DNA from: Nomia melanderi
Taxonomy: Eukaryota; Arthropoda; Insecta; Hymenoptera; Halictidae
Assembly (NCBI RefSeq): GCF_051020985.1
Contig: NC_135009.1
Coordinates: 15,632,606 to 15,696,605, forward strand
DNA: 64,000 nt
Direction: 5' to 3'
Shown here: positions 38,626 through 50,962 of the stretch, piece after piece
How positions within the stretch are numbered: position 1 is the first letter of the stretch
Layout of the letters: the number at the start of each line of letters is the position of its first letter
Notes under the pieces: model-generated
Database searches by the model: none
Seen by the model: only the letters and a program-made list of their open reading frames with translations
Told to the model about the DNA's origin: nothing
Made by a program: the position numbers and the translations under genes

Positions 38626-41459
38626 GTCAACGCTAGATCCACGGAACGCGTCAATTCGACGTACATTGAACTTTGCAAACATTGCAAGGTCTACACGAAC
38701 GAACGTCAATTTTCCCAGAAACCTAATGTTCAACGTTTACTCGGTGAATCTAGCGTTAAGTATTCGTTGAACTTAGATTTCGTCACATGAAGTTACGAAG
38801 TTATAGAAGTTCCTTCGAGCATGGTGCAATTCAGCGAAAGTCCATGAAACTGTCCCGATACGATTGTCAGTTGCTCAGCTCTAAATGGCACGAAGCGATC
38901 GCGCCATTGTTGTTCTTTTCCGAAGCGAGCGTAGCCGATCGCCTATCCACCGTTTACAATTAGAACAAGCGATCCTCGCGACGCCGGTTGCTCGAAGCTC
39001 GCGGCGACGACTCCCAAATGAGTCTTTCAACTTCCACTGTCGCCCGTTCGTATCGCCTAACGACGTTCGGGGCAACGGCGAGCCTCCTCGAATTCCAATT
39101 CCTCAGGGCGCCGTTTCTCCGCGCGACGCGCAACATGTTACGTAACAGCGGGAAACGCTCGCGAAACTTTCGCGATCGAATTAGCCGATAATTACCGGGC
39201 GACCTGCACCCGGAAGCGCTCCAAGAAAATAACGGCGCCCCGTCGATCGACTCGCTCGCGACGAACTAACGAGCCGTAACGGATATTAGCCTGCGAGCAG
39301 CTAATCCGGGCAACTTTCCGCCGCTTTGTCCGCGGACGCTGTTTCGCTCATTCGGGTTACGTGATTTCGCTCGCGTTTTCTAATTACCGGGAAAACGAGG
39401 AGCGCTCGCGAGCTCGACGTACTCGTTACCTTCGTTCGGCCGGCTCGCGCGATCTCCCGGAGACGCGGCCGAACTTTCGGCGTACGTTTAAAGTTACGCG
39501 ACAAGGCTATTAAAGCGGCGGGATATAAGGTTCCGCGAGAATGATTAATCGTTACACCCGCCGTAATTAAAATGGAAGACTTCCGCGTCACTCTGCACAA
39601 TGTCGCGCGGCTCTTCAGCGACTCATGCATGTAAAGTTGCGTTTTATTCAACGCCTCGCTCCGAAATTCCGAGCGGATCGCCGGGCTCCGCGGAACTTGC
39701 GTTATAAAATTTGAAACACAGAGCCAGCCCGGAACGCTTCGACCGAAATTGTCGGTTATTCGCGGCGAAGGAAGTTCCATCTTCCAGGAGCTTGACATAT
39801 GCATGTCGCCTCGTTCGTAAACATCTCGAACTTCCATCTTCCGCGGTCGCCTCCTCGAACGCCCGTTCGTACGTCGGACCGAAATTTCCCTCGAAATCGA
39901 TCCCGAAATTCGCGGAGTTCTTTCGACGGGAGCTCACTTTCGGCGCCGAAGAATCAATTTCGCTGTTCGGGCCGCTGCGTCGAACTGTCCGTGTAAAGGG
40001 CGTCATTTTTTATCGGGGCAATTTCACGGGGAAATCCCCGCGCCGCGAGCTTCCCGCGGAAACAGAGACGCGACACCGGAGCGCGCTTCCGAATTGGATT
40101 GACCCTATAACGGAAGATCCCTTTCGGTCCTCCGCGCTTTGTCCGCGTCAAATTCCCATTTCTCTTTCGCCCCGGCGAGAGGAGAAAGACAAGAGGCAAT
40201 AAGTCGGACGACCCTAAGAACCGCGTGTCGTCGGCCATCGAGGCGACTCCGGGGCGGACCGCGCGGAAAACGTCGAAGCAGCGTTCCGAAGTATTGCGAT
40301 TCCGGTCACAAGTTGACATCCTGCGGTACACGGGCCCGGATCAAGCCGAAACGGAGGGACGTGCAAGTTCTGCGAGAAGTCGCCGCTCGTGTTTCGTGAC
40401 CTGCCTCGCACACCGATTTTCGCCACCGCTTTTTTGTCTCCTCCGGGTCGGGCGGAAGCGCTGTGTCGTAGACACGGGATACCTCGATGATCAATTTGCG
40501 ACAGTTCGTTAACCTTTAGCTACTGCGGGATTTTCAACAATGTACCTCTCTACGGCTTCAACGCGGACCGCGCGAGACTGTACATCACGCTTTTCATTAT
40601 GACGTTAGAAATGTTCGGAAATGTTTACGCGAGACAAATGTGAAGTGACAGAAATGAGGGCAATCGGCGATATGTTAAATATATCTATAGTACAGTAGCT
40701 GAAAGATTAACCTGCGTCTCTTTCGATATTTCTACAGTTACGTCATATTAGACAGGATTGAAAAGCTAAGATATAAATATACCAGTGACGTCGATTGCGA
40801 AAATGTGAAAGCGGAAAGAGTTCAACTGAATGTAATATGAAACCACGAAAATAAATGATCCTTCGGGCCTTCAATTCATTCAACACTTTCGAAAAATAGT
40901 GTTACTGTAAAAATTGCTATTGAAGTAACGTTGAACGTGTTGATTTTCTGTGTGTAACATGCAAAATGTAGACCGTACGAAACTGTGAAATTAAAAGGGC
41001 GCGACCGTTGGCTGCAAAAGTGATTAGAAAAATCGTGGGAAAGAAGAGGAACAGATGGGCCTGATTTTCCCGGGGAAAAGACTGAAGATTGTCGCTAGCC
41101 GAGGTCTGGTGCCGACTGTACGCCGACCGTGTCGGCGTCACGGGATTGATTCTGCTTCTTCTAGTTCTTCTTCCTCCATTCGGAGGAAAAGTTCCGGCTA
41201 ACGGTGCCAGCTTCCCTTCGGGAGTTTTATTACGACGGAGACACGTTTATCCCGGCCACAGATTCGCGCCAACATGTCCTCGGCTGTCGATAAGTCTGCG
41301 CCGGTACGAGAAAAGAGGAGGACGGCGCGAGAAAAGCGAGTCGAGATAGCTGGAGAACGCTGCGCGGACATTTTCCAAGGCCGTTTCGCATCGGACGGTC
41401 AACGTCATTCCTCACCGCGCAACAGCGTGGCGAATGATCGCGCGTCGCGTCAATTAGAA

Positions 41460-41692
41460 TTAACCCTTTGCACTCGGAAGTATTTCGTTAGGAATACTTT
41501 TCTAACTAGACGAAGACGATGGTTTTTTTTAATGAATTCGAAGAGAAATCACAGGTAAATTGAGGAACATAGCTCTTTTATCCGAATATTTCATACACAG
41601 ATGCATTATAGGTAGTTCAATATTAAATATTAAATTTTCTGATTTTACTGCGTCAAATCAAATGACTGAGAGTCACCTCTCGAGTGCAAAGG
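41460..41692 (-). mobile_element. TTAA MITE family A
   Basis: Left TTAACCCTTTGCACTCGGAA; right end CTCGAGTGCAAAGG, with the final bases and right TTAA lost. The subterminal palindrome (GACTGAGAGTCACC) is partly kept. Confidence 0.85.
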
Positions 41693-41759
41693 TCACCGAT
41701 GACCGGAGCTTTCAAATTACAAGAGAATAATTAGCACTTGGAAGATCATTGATTTCGAG

Positions 41760-41986
41760 TGGAAATTTTCTGTAACGGTGAAACTTTCAGCAGATAAAGC
41801 TGAATTATATATCAAAGAAGATATTTTTTAACATTAACTCAACGAGAAATCACAAGTACATTGCGAAGCAAAGCTATTTTACCAATATTTCACACGCCAA
41901 TGCGCTGTATACAGTTCAATATTAACTATTAACTTTTATAGTTTCACCGCATCGAATCGAATGGTGACTGAGAATCACCTCTCGAG
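41760..41986 (-). mobile_element. Family B fragment joined to a family A right half
   Basis: A short B-type segment (AGCAGATAAAGCTGAATTAT, about 41,760-41,818) runs straight into the A interior (41,830-41,986), which ends ATCACCTCTCGAGTG. This looks like a nested or recombined pair without intact ends. Confidence 0.65.
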
Positions 41987-42773
41987 TGATCGGGCATATC
42001 GGAGTCGGAATCAAGCAGCAAAGCGAAAAGTTCGAGCTCGCCGCGATCGCGCGGTGCCTTGTTCGCAGGGAACCGTCGCCTCTCGTGGACCAACAATCGC
42101 ACGGTTTAGGTAAAACAGCGAGAATCGACTTTCAGTGGCTGACTGTGCGTCGACGGCGGATAGACGCGCGAGACTCGCGGGCGGGCGAGCGAGCGAGGCG
42201 GCACGAAATTCGTGCGCGCCTATAGAAACGTCGACGTCGAAACGAAGAAGAAAACATCGGGTACTTTAGGTGGCGAGGTAAACACAAAGAGGACGCAACC
42301 CCAAAAAAGGAGAGAATACCTCTCGTGCCAGAGATGGAGATGCCAGGCAGCCGAGAGCTGCTTAGCCTGGAATTCCGTTGATGGATGGAATTCACTTCGT
42401 GCCGGCGAGTAAGTATAATAGAAGTGAAGTTGGGCCTCGCGGTGCCTACTGTTGCTGAATAGAGGCTTCGTTAGGCTTTGTCTAAGCGGAGTGCTGCAGC
42501 TTTACCCCTGCCATCCGCAATTCCCACCGCCACGCAACCCTCACCCTTATCCTTCCAGTTTCTACCTACTTGAATTATTCTCCGCCGCGTCTCTACGAGA
42601 ACGGACCGCCCCCGACCACGCTTCGTGCCTTTAACACTAGGCACCCGGACACTTATTCTACAATTTATTCCGTGGCTCCTAGAAAAATTCATGTTCTTTC
42701 ATTCGAATCTTGGCAATTCGAGGATAAGCGGTTGAGGTGCGTATTTTGGTAATTCTGCGGATTACTTCTCTTT

Positions 42774-42929
42774 TTAACACTGGGTTTACGGGCATTTATT
42801 GTACACTTCGTTCTATTATTCCTGAAAGAATCGATGCTCGTTTATTTAGATTGAAACTGGAGATTCGATGGTAGGTGATTGGGGTACATGTCAGTGTGAT
42901 CCTAGATCCTAGTGTAAACCTAGTGTTAA
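42774..42929. mobile_element. TTAA MITE family G, complete
   Basis: 156 bp between TTAA sites; ends TTAACACTGGGTTTAC and GTAAACCTAGTGTTAA are inverted repeats with one mismatch. A second TTAACACTAGGCACC terminus lies at 42,631. Confidence 0.72.
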
Positions 42930-43624
42930 TTATGTTTTCCTGTTTGGAAATAGAACGGAACGATCGCGTTTAACGTTTCTTTACGCGGAGAATTCGTTTC
43001 TGAACTGACACGAAAGAAACGATTGCGCCGTTTCTCAGATCGTTACGTCTCGTCGATGAAAACGGAAGCAACGCTACTCAGCGAGAAAGTACGGCACGCG
43101 ACGCGAGACCCGCGGGGACTGAGAGATTAAAACGTCATTGTTTCCTCGCACGAAGATTCGACTGGGACTAATAAGTCGACGGTTATGACCCAACGACACT
43201 TCCGCCGTCTGATAAGTTCTCGGTAAGTACCGGAAGCCCGGGGTTCAAAGTGCGACGGTGATGCATTCGAGTTCGGTTACGCCGAGACAGTTGTTCGGGA
43301 TAGTTTCCCGGCGATGTTACAACTGAGGAGAGCAAGGAACCCTTCCTGATAGTTCCTACCACCTTAATGCAGTTCCCGGTGCAGTAACGATGCGCCGGCT
43401 ACGCTCCGCATCAATAAAACTCCTATCTTCGCTCGCGTCCTCTTCCAAAGCCTATATTTATCTATATCGACCGTATTGCTTCCGTTTCCGGAATAACACG
43501 GTATCTCCGTCTCGTCTTCCTATTCGAATTTTTCTACGAAGTTCCTTATGAAATAACGCTTTGAACTGTAACTGGCGAAGTTACCAATGAGACGCTGTAA
43601 TTACAAGTCGGAACTTATTAAGCT

Positions 43625-43738
43625 TCACGTTCTTCTTTGATTTAAGTGTGACTTCTCTGAAACTTGGTTTCAAAAAATATCGTCTACATCTCATCAGCTA
43701 TATATTTCCTGCGAGAGACTTTCGAGTGCAAAGGGTTG
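43625..43738 (+). mobile_element. TTAA MITE family A, right-end fragment
   Basis: Right part of family A ending GACTTTCGAGTGCAAAGGG, followed by TTGG instead of TTAA. Confidence 0.6.
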
Positions 43739-46303
43739 GTACAGGATCAACATAATAGCTGTCTCACGTCGCATCGAAGGTTACGGAGGAACCACTTAAA
43801 GGATACAGGTCAAACACGCTGTTAAAACTTACAGGAAGTAGCCACGTCAACCTCCGACGCTGAGCTCGACAGATGTCCCGGAAGTTTATATCGAAGTGAC
43901 CTGATTCGCTGTACCCCATTAATAGAGGTCAAGGTGTTTTGATCCGACAGACGGTCGGAAGCAGCCGCCATTTTGTTTGGAAGTCGTTCGTAACCGAATG
44001 CGCACACCGATTGCTCGGTTTCCATATTTTCTCGCCTCAGGTTCGATATTACTTGTGCTGTCTCGCTAGACATCGAGTTTAGTTGCGAGACCAACCAAGT
44101 CTGAGGATCACATTGCGAGACTCTAACGTATTGTTACACGTTTCAGTCAATTTTTAAGGAAGGAGGATTACAGTGATAATGCAGTATAATGCACCGTACA
44201 CTCGACTTAACGCCTCCACGTCGTGAACGGTCAAAGTTGTTCCATAGGAAACTTATCCCAGCGTTTCGCCATCATTGCAGCTTCATCGAGAAGTTAAACG
44301 CGCACCGATAAACTATCATCTACCGCGAGCTAAATAATTAGCGCGTCTTTGAGCCCCCAGCGAAGCCAGCTACAGCAATAATGGCGACACGATGGGGTTT
44401 TCCAATAATTCACAGGCTCCGCTCGGAAGCCCCGGACAACTTTGAGAAAGAACTATTTCGAACGCATAATTTCTGAATAATACACGCGCTAAACGGTCTG
44501 TCTTGGTTATTTAATCGCAAATTCCTGTTTGTTTTTCCCCGGAACACCCTGTGGGCGCGATCCGGGAGGCAAAGGCAGTGGAATGTTGGCCGGCCGGGGA
44601 AAGGATGGTGCAAGTTCGCGTCTGCGTCCTAGCCGCGGCGCTTAAGTACACACGCGAAGCTCACGAGACACGACGGTTCCATGCATACAGCGTTCCGCGT
44701 ATATTTGGACGGTGCACGGGATTTTAGTATGCGGAACAGGCCACCTTTAATGCTGAAATATCGCTGCGAACAACGCGGCGTCGTCTCCTCGTCTTTCCAG
44801 CTGGCGAAATTTCATACCCGCTCGCCGTACACCGGTACACGCTCGGCGTTTCACCCGAAATCTGCGACCCTTCGACCGCGACGACTCGGAATGTTACGTA
44901 TCGATGGAACAAACCTGTCGCGCGTAATCTTCGCCGGGCAACTTTTATCGCGGCGAACAGGGCCCGCGCGAATCTCGCATTCCCCGGCGCATCCCACGTA
45001 CATCCCGATGCAAAGAATAATGTAAACAGTTGTTAACAGACTGCGGATCTCGTTGCGTTCCCGAGAGGAAGCGTAAAATCGCGCAGAATGATCGTGGATG
45101 TATGAAATAGCTAAAGTATAGTGCTCATAATATTTGTCGAGACGGTTTTCCTTGGTAATTTATTGTTCTGATTTTGCTCTTGAAACCTTGAATTTGCATA
45201 AACGATGTGTTTCATCAGTGATGATCCGAGCTCCGTGAAAAATTGTCCGCGCAGCGGGTTAAAGGAATCCATTTCTGTCCGGTTGCCCGCGTTTCTCCTC
45301 TTAATCCCCTTTAGGCGGCGACCGGCTTGTTTTTCCAAGCATCCGCTACCAGATGCTTCGCCGAACTTGCCCGTTTCTCGTTTCCGGTATTGTTTTGTCC
45401 CCTGGCAACATGCGCCGCCGATTTACGCCTCGGCGAACACGAGCGTATCGAGGTTCCCGTCGAAACAACTTTATCCCTGCCACTTCTGTACCGTACCCGG
45501 ACTTCTTGACCGATTTTCGCGCGAGCGACGAGCGTGCAGACGCGGAGCGAACGGCTGAAAGGACGCGGGGATCGGAAGCGACCGAACGTTGAACGGTTAA
45601 CGTAACGCTCGCAACGGGGCCGAGTAATTACGGCGGATAATCGATGGCGACGCGTTCCGCGGGGCAGCATTTAGACAACTTTTTCTCCCCCCGGCGAGGG
45701 AGGAATCTTCGGGACAAAGTCCATCAAAGGGGCCGTGTAACTCGAAACAGCGATAAACAACGAGCCGAAGTTCCGTCGATTCCCCGGAATTTTCATTAAG
45801 CGGCAAATCGTTCCTCTCCGTTTCCGCTCGCTAAAACCTCGGCGGCAGCAGCTTTCGCTTTCTTACTCTTTTTTCTCCCTTTCATTAACGGCACGTCGAG
45901 CTACTTTGCAATTTCCTTGGGCGGACAATAAGCACGGCCGTGGAGGAGGACGGCGAAACAAGAACTCGGCGCGGGAGGAGAGCCGCTGCTGCCGCCTTTC
46001 ATAAAATCCAATTTAAGAACTGCTCCTGATCCCCGCCTGTCCGTCCTTACTCCACGGTAATAAAGAACCACCGAGACCTCTTCTTTATACACTTGCAAGT
46101 AAACTGCCTTTAATAGGACGGTTATTGCTTTGTGTACCGACGGACGCGGCTCGACGTTGCGCGGAAGCTCGCGATACGCATCGCCGGGGAACCCGATCGG
46201 ATCACGCGACGACGCCGGATCGGGGGAGCCTCGAAAAACTTCTGGTAACGCTCTCGCGGTGCTTCCGATAAATTTCCCTCGCCACCCCGGTCCGTGCTCG
46301 CGC

Positions 46304-46325
46304 GCTACACGCTACACGCTACACG
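46304..46325. repeat. GCTACAC heptanucleotide repeat
   Basis: Three direct copies of GCTACAC. Confidence 0.9.
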
Positions 46326-46842
46326 CGTACCGCAGTTGGAACTGAATTAGTGCTCGGGCACAATGCCAAACGCGTATCTAGATGCGCGCCGCCGCCGCGC
46401 TATCGTCTCTCGCAATTTACCGAAAACAATAAGCACACTCGCAACGTTAAATGATATACGCGCGTTCGCGCGAGAAACATCCTAGACGAGGATTCCTAGG
46501 CGCCGTTCGCCGTCCCCGGATCGGCGCCTAGCAACGGGGATCACGTGTCTCCGTAACGGTTAATTGCACTAATTTTATTTCACCAGGCGCGAAACGTACA
46601 GATCGATTAATTGTATCCGCGCTTTATCAATATTGGTCTGAGGAAAACAACTTGTTTACCTGGAATGGCAGGGCTCTACGTCGTTTATAGCATTCCGATA
46701 ATCGATCCACAACGACGGCTGCTTCAAGCACACCGCTCCCCCGCCCCGGGAATACTGCGTGTCCTGAAAAGAGGAGTAACCGAGCATCTTGAAAAGCGTG
46801 TCCCGTGCGTTACGTTTCGTCGTTCGCAAGACGGAAACGAGG

Positions 46843-49469
46843 CTAAAACGCGGCGGCAGGCATATTTACAGCTCTGTTGATGTCGGCGACGCAGACCCAG
46901 TGCGTGGTCGTTCTGTTGGTCACGGTTATGGCCCACTTGGAGTGATCGCGGCTGCTCGTGAAATCGATGTTCGCCGCGTCGAATATCAAGGATTTCACGT
47001 TGTAGATCCTGGAAATCAGCGGTGCCGGTGAAACAAATGGGAACGGTGGAGAGGGGAACGCTCGGGAGCTAAAAAGCATCGGTTTTACTTTCTACGGCTG
47101 CAGGTGGAAGGCAGCTTGCCGCGGCCGTTCAGCCAGGACTGCACGTACAGGTCGGTTTGCAGTTGCGGCGCGACGAAGTCAGCATACAGATCTGAAAAAA
47201 GCACCGCCGCTAATGCAACCGATGGCTCCTCCGGATGGTAGCCGGATTACCTTTCTGCCATTTGCTCCCTTTCGCGAACGAAGTGAAATTGGTGGACCCT
47301 AGGGATCTCAGGACGGCTTTACGGTTGTACGGGGGCGACTTGACGCGCTTCTGATTGATCGCGTCCGTCAGCATCGGGTACCGTGCGCCGAGCGACTCCG
47401 GGATGTTCTTCGCGTACACCGTTATCTCGTTGTACATCAGCTGCTCGCCGAGAACGTTGAACTGATCGCTGCCCAGCGAGATGCACAGAAAGCTCTGCCC
47501 GTAGAATGTCCCACTTTCCGGGTAATTGTATTTACCTTGAATCGTTACGTTCACTCTCTTCGAGGGACGCGTCACCTCGCCGCCCTCCGGGACTGCTGGG
47601 AAATTCGGGACGCTGTGGATCAACCAGAAACCTTGCTCGCTGTTCACCATCACCACGCCCTTCGTGTGGCCATACTTGAAGACGGCCGGCGTGTCCGGCG
47701 GACTGTCGTTGTATAAGGTCCACATGCTTTTGTCTTCATTTTTCTGCGGGATAAACGTAATCCATGTTCGGACAATTTTGCTTTGCTTTTACTGGGAAGG
47801 AAACTTTACCTTAACTTTAGACAACAAAAACACGCTGCCGTGTGACCCGGTGTTAACCCGCTATGTTAAAAATGTATTCAATAGTTTTAATAGTTTTATT
47901 AAAACGAATATATTTTGTAACTTTGAAGTTACAATGACGTTGAACGTAAACGCCTGCGTGTATAAAAGTTTAAGTTGATTAATCATTTAATGTCATTCGT
48001 CATTTTGCAATAAAGATTAAATAAATCAATTTCACCCAGTCTATTGATATGTGACTTCAAAGTTACACGGGCTTATAGAGGGTTAAAGTGGTAACCCTTT
48101 GCACCTAAGTCGCCATTCGATTGAACTGAATTATAAAATGAAAAATTCAAGATAAAATACTGGATAAAGTATTAACACAAAACAATTCTGCCCCGTAATT
48201 TATGCAAGATATTCCTTTATGTAAGTTGCAAATAATGTTGATATCTCGTCAGACAATAATGAACGTCTGTAATGAAAAATATTGTCGAGTTAACGTCAGC
48301 CTCTCGAATGATGGGATTCGTGACAGATTTCTTGAGAATCAAAAGGCTCACTGTTGAACGTCGAGGCGCTTAGACAATTAGCGGTAATTAATGGCACTCG
48401 ATCTTACTTGGTCGTAGAGAGGCGCTAACGTTATTCCAGGGATAGAATTGTTCGCAGCAATGGACCTTGTGGACAAATGCCAACCGGTCCCAATGGTTGC
48501 ATTCGTTGCGTACAGATACGCGTAGCCATCTCTGATCAAGGGATTGCTGCTCGTCGAGGTTTTCGGTAATTTATACAGCACGTACCTGAAACGATTATCA
48601 CCGAGGAATTTTCTGCCCGGCGGCTGCTCATTTATCGAATCCATTAAAAAGTCGTTAGCTCGTTTTCCATAAGAGACGCCGATACTTCGTGAACGGATGA
48701 AAAACGACCTAACCGTTTGCTGACGAATGTCGACATTTTCGAAATGTTCGTATTTGGAAAACTAGCGAATGACTTAATTACTTGAGTATCGAGAGATCGA
48801 CACTCAGTTTCCTATTCTATTGTTCGAGTAATCGATATACCAGGTTGTCCCAAAAGTATCTTTAACCCCTTTAATTTTAAAACATTTTATTATCAACTAT
48901 TTGGAAGAAACGCACCAAAATTGTCCGTTCTACATGGAAATTTCATTTGAAGATAATAAATTGATAATAGCAAAATAGTTTTGATCCGTGAGTATGAACA
49001 TTGATTGTCGTTAAATTGGTTTAGAAATCTTCGTCACGAGTCTCACTCGTCATTGTATGACAAGGGGCTAATTTGGTTGATATAATCAATGCACATTTTA
49101 TATCTGATTACGTAACATCGATCTTATCTTCCTTCCTTTCTCGAAAAACCTCAGTGTCATAATTCCAGCATTCCTTACGACCGAAAGATTACAATTAACT
49201 TGAACGAAGATTAGAGGGCAGCTTAATATAATTTAGCTTCGTCTGTTGATGGTTTTGTATCTCAGAGAATCCTCGTTCGCGAAGGGTTAAACAGCCGATG
49301 AAAGAACAGCGTGTTCGATGATCTCAAGAACAATAGATGCAAACACTCACCAGTCAACCGGTGCGTTATTCTCGTCTTTGCATTGCAACCGATTTTGGAC
49401 ATTGCCGTTTACAGCGTTACACACGAGCAGCCAAGCGATCGTGTGGCGTAGGACACGCGACGTGGTCGA
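46843..49469 (-). CDS. DNaseII: Deoxyribonuclease II (lysosomal acid DNase), 5' exon missing
   Basis: Acid endonuclease of the DNase II family, which degrades engulfed DNA in lysosomes without needing a metal. I read five exons on the minus strand: 49,469-49,351, 48,585-48,408, 47,743-47,251, 47,191-47,089 and 47,008-46,843, with the stop at 46,845-46,843. All junctions have GT/AG and agree in phase, giving about 352 residues (human DNase II is about 360). The first exon found carries a hydrophobic stretch (TIAWLLVCNAV), likely the signal peptide, then CKDENNAPVDW, which joins YVLYKLPK from exon 2. Exon 3 has KYGHTKGV and HSVPNFP, and the last exon has DHSKWAI. These are the family's conserved histidine motifs, with the last one catalytic. 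No in-frame ATG precedes the first exon (a TAG lies just upstream, within TTTTAG), so the start codon should be in a further upstream exon that I could not place. Introns 1 and 2 contain transposon copies. Confidence 0.93.
48091..48296 (+). mobile_element. TTAA MITE family A in DNase II intron 2
   Basis: Diverged copy starting GTAACCCTTTGCACCTAAGT, lying entirely between the DNase II exons at 48,408 and 47,743. The right end is degraded (TGTCGAGTTAA). Confidence 0.6.
48713..49290 (-). mobile_element. Family B in DNase II intron 1, split by another insertion
   Basis: The B reverse left part (GACGAATGTCGACATTTTCG, to about 48,836) and right part (AATTTAGCTTCGTCTGTTGA to CGCGAAGGGTTAA, from about 49,228) flank roughly 390 bp of other DNA. 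That DNA begins with a mariner-like end and includes a family E-like terminus. Confidence 0.7.
48838..48857 (+). mobile_element. Mariner-like inverted-repeat end
   Basis: TA followed by CCAGGTTGTCCCAAAAGT, a sequence typical of Tc1/mariner termini. No matching opposite end or transposase was found nearby, so this is a solo end or a heavily decayed copy. Confidence 0.5.
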
Positions 49470-50962
49470 CTAAAATAATGGAAGAATTCTTATTCTTTGT
49501 GTCGCCGCTTCCTGAAAGTCCTCGACTTTCGATGACAAAGACTGCGAGGCGTCATTCGCGAGTATTCTTGATTATGAGTAACATTTAACACGCTGAGGTC
49601 GAGATTCGATCTTTCTGCGTAACGAATGCTTCGAGTTCTACGCACTAGTGAATTTCAACAATCGATTAAATAGATCGCAATGACCGGTCGAATGAAATAT
49701 AAGAAACATGAGAATTCATTTACCCCATCGCTCGTTTGGAAATGAAATAAAAATGTTCCGCTACCGAATGGAAAGCTTGATTGTGAATAGTTTGAAATAA
49801 TTGTTTATGTTAAGGGCAACGAATAACTGCTACTGAAAATGATTGGGAATTATCGAGTTTCTTTGTAAATTGAAGCCTGTACACGTACCAACATTTTTCA
49901 CAAATAAATCACGACACGGTTCAACAGCTGTTCGAGGAACGATACTACTGTCATTACAGTCTGCACTCCGCAGAGAGACTGAACTGACTGTTCAATGTAA
50001 ATACCAAGGTCCGCAAACGAAGCATCGCTCACGTCATTCTACTTTATTCATCCCATTGGCTGACCGCTGTATGAGTTCCTTGTTTCACATCACGTTTCTT
50101 ATAACTATTAAATATAATTGAACACTTAAACATTTCTCATCTATTCTATTTTATAGTACAATTTATGCGACAAGTTGATTAAATTGATTTTACTAATTGG
50201 TATCATCGAATTAGTCACTGTTTCATTCGAAAAGGATCCCATTTTCGAAATGTTAAATATAATTTGCTTCCAAAGGAACATGCGGTTCCATCTATGACTA
50301 AACGTGGGAAACGAATGGTGGCAACGTAATATATGTGATATGATCGACTGCATTGAAGCAATAATATGGCGGCCGCAAGCTACAGTGGGCCGAACGTCAT
50401 AATATTACAATGAGAAAACAAGACATATCGCGTAAAGGAGTATTCACGTATTAAAATCGTAGCTAAACGAAATGCTTTCTTAGCGATGACACTGCCAACA
50501 GAGCATTTTAGACGGCACGACAAATTCCGTTGAAATATCTCTAGAAACCGACAGGGAACGGAATAATGAGTTCTTCTATTGCAGAACTTATAACAGAATA
50601 TTTCTAACGCTGACAGAAGATCGAAGAAACGAATTGATTCTCCGGCGAATGGAGGTATGCATTAAGAAATATTATTTGCCTATATCGCGAGAATACAACA
50701 GTATCTCGTATCATAATATATTTTTGATCATGCTATCATCTATAAATTGTTCCATAGTTTTCTCCCACTATTTTCAACTTATCAATGCACTTTTTTTATT
50801 TCCAAATAGACAACTTGAAACGTTGAGTAATGTTTTTACATTTTTGTAGTTTTTTCAATGTGAAAAATCACATCTGTAAAGTCTCTGTGGCCAAATGCAT
50901 TACAAGTTGAAGAAACTTTTAAGCTAAACTTTTAACATTTTCATTGTTGAAAATAAGTAAAG
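49470..50962. other. AT-rich interval between DNase II and Vav
   Basis: 1.5 kb between divergent genes. It should contain the missing DNase II first exon and the Vav leader and promoter. No transposon copy is recognised here. Confidence 0.55.

Larger units (their letters stand above)
42930..46842. other. Non-coding DNA upstream of the gene cluster
   Basis: Apart from the A fragment at 43.6-43.7 kb and the GCTACAC repeat, nothing is recognised. Confidence 0.5.

Noticed and set aside
1..46842. tRNA, rRNA or snRNA genes
   Set aside because: Read for A- and B-box-like words and common small-RNA motifs; no convincing complete gene was found by eye. A covariance-model search would settle this.
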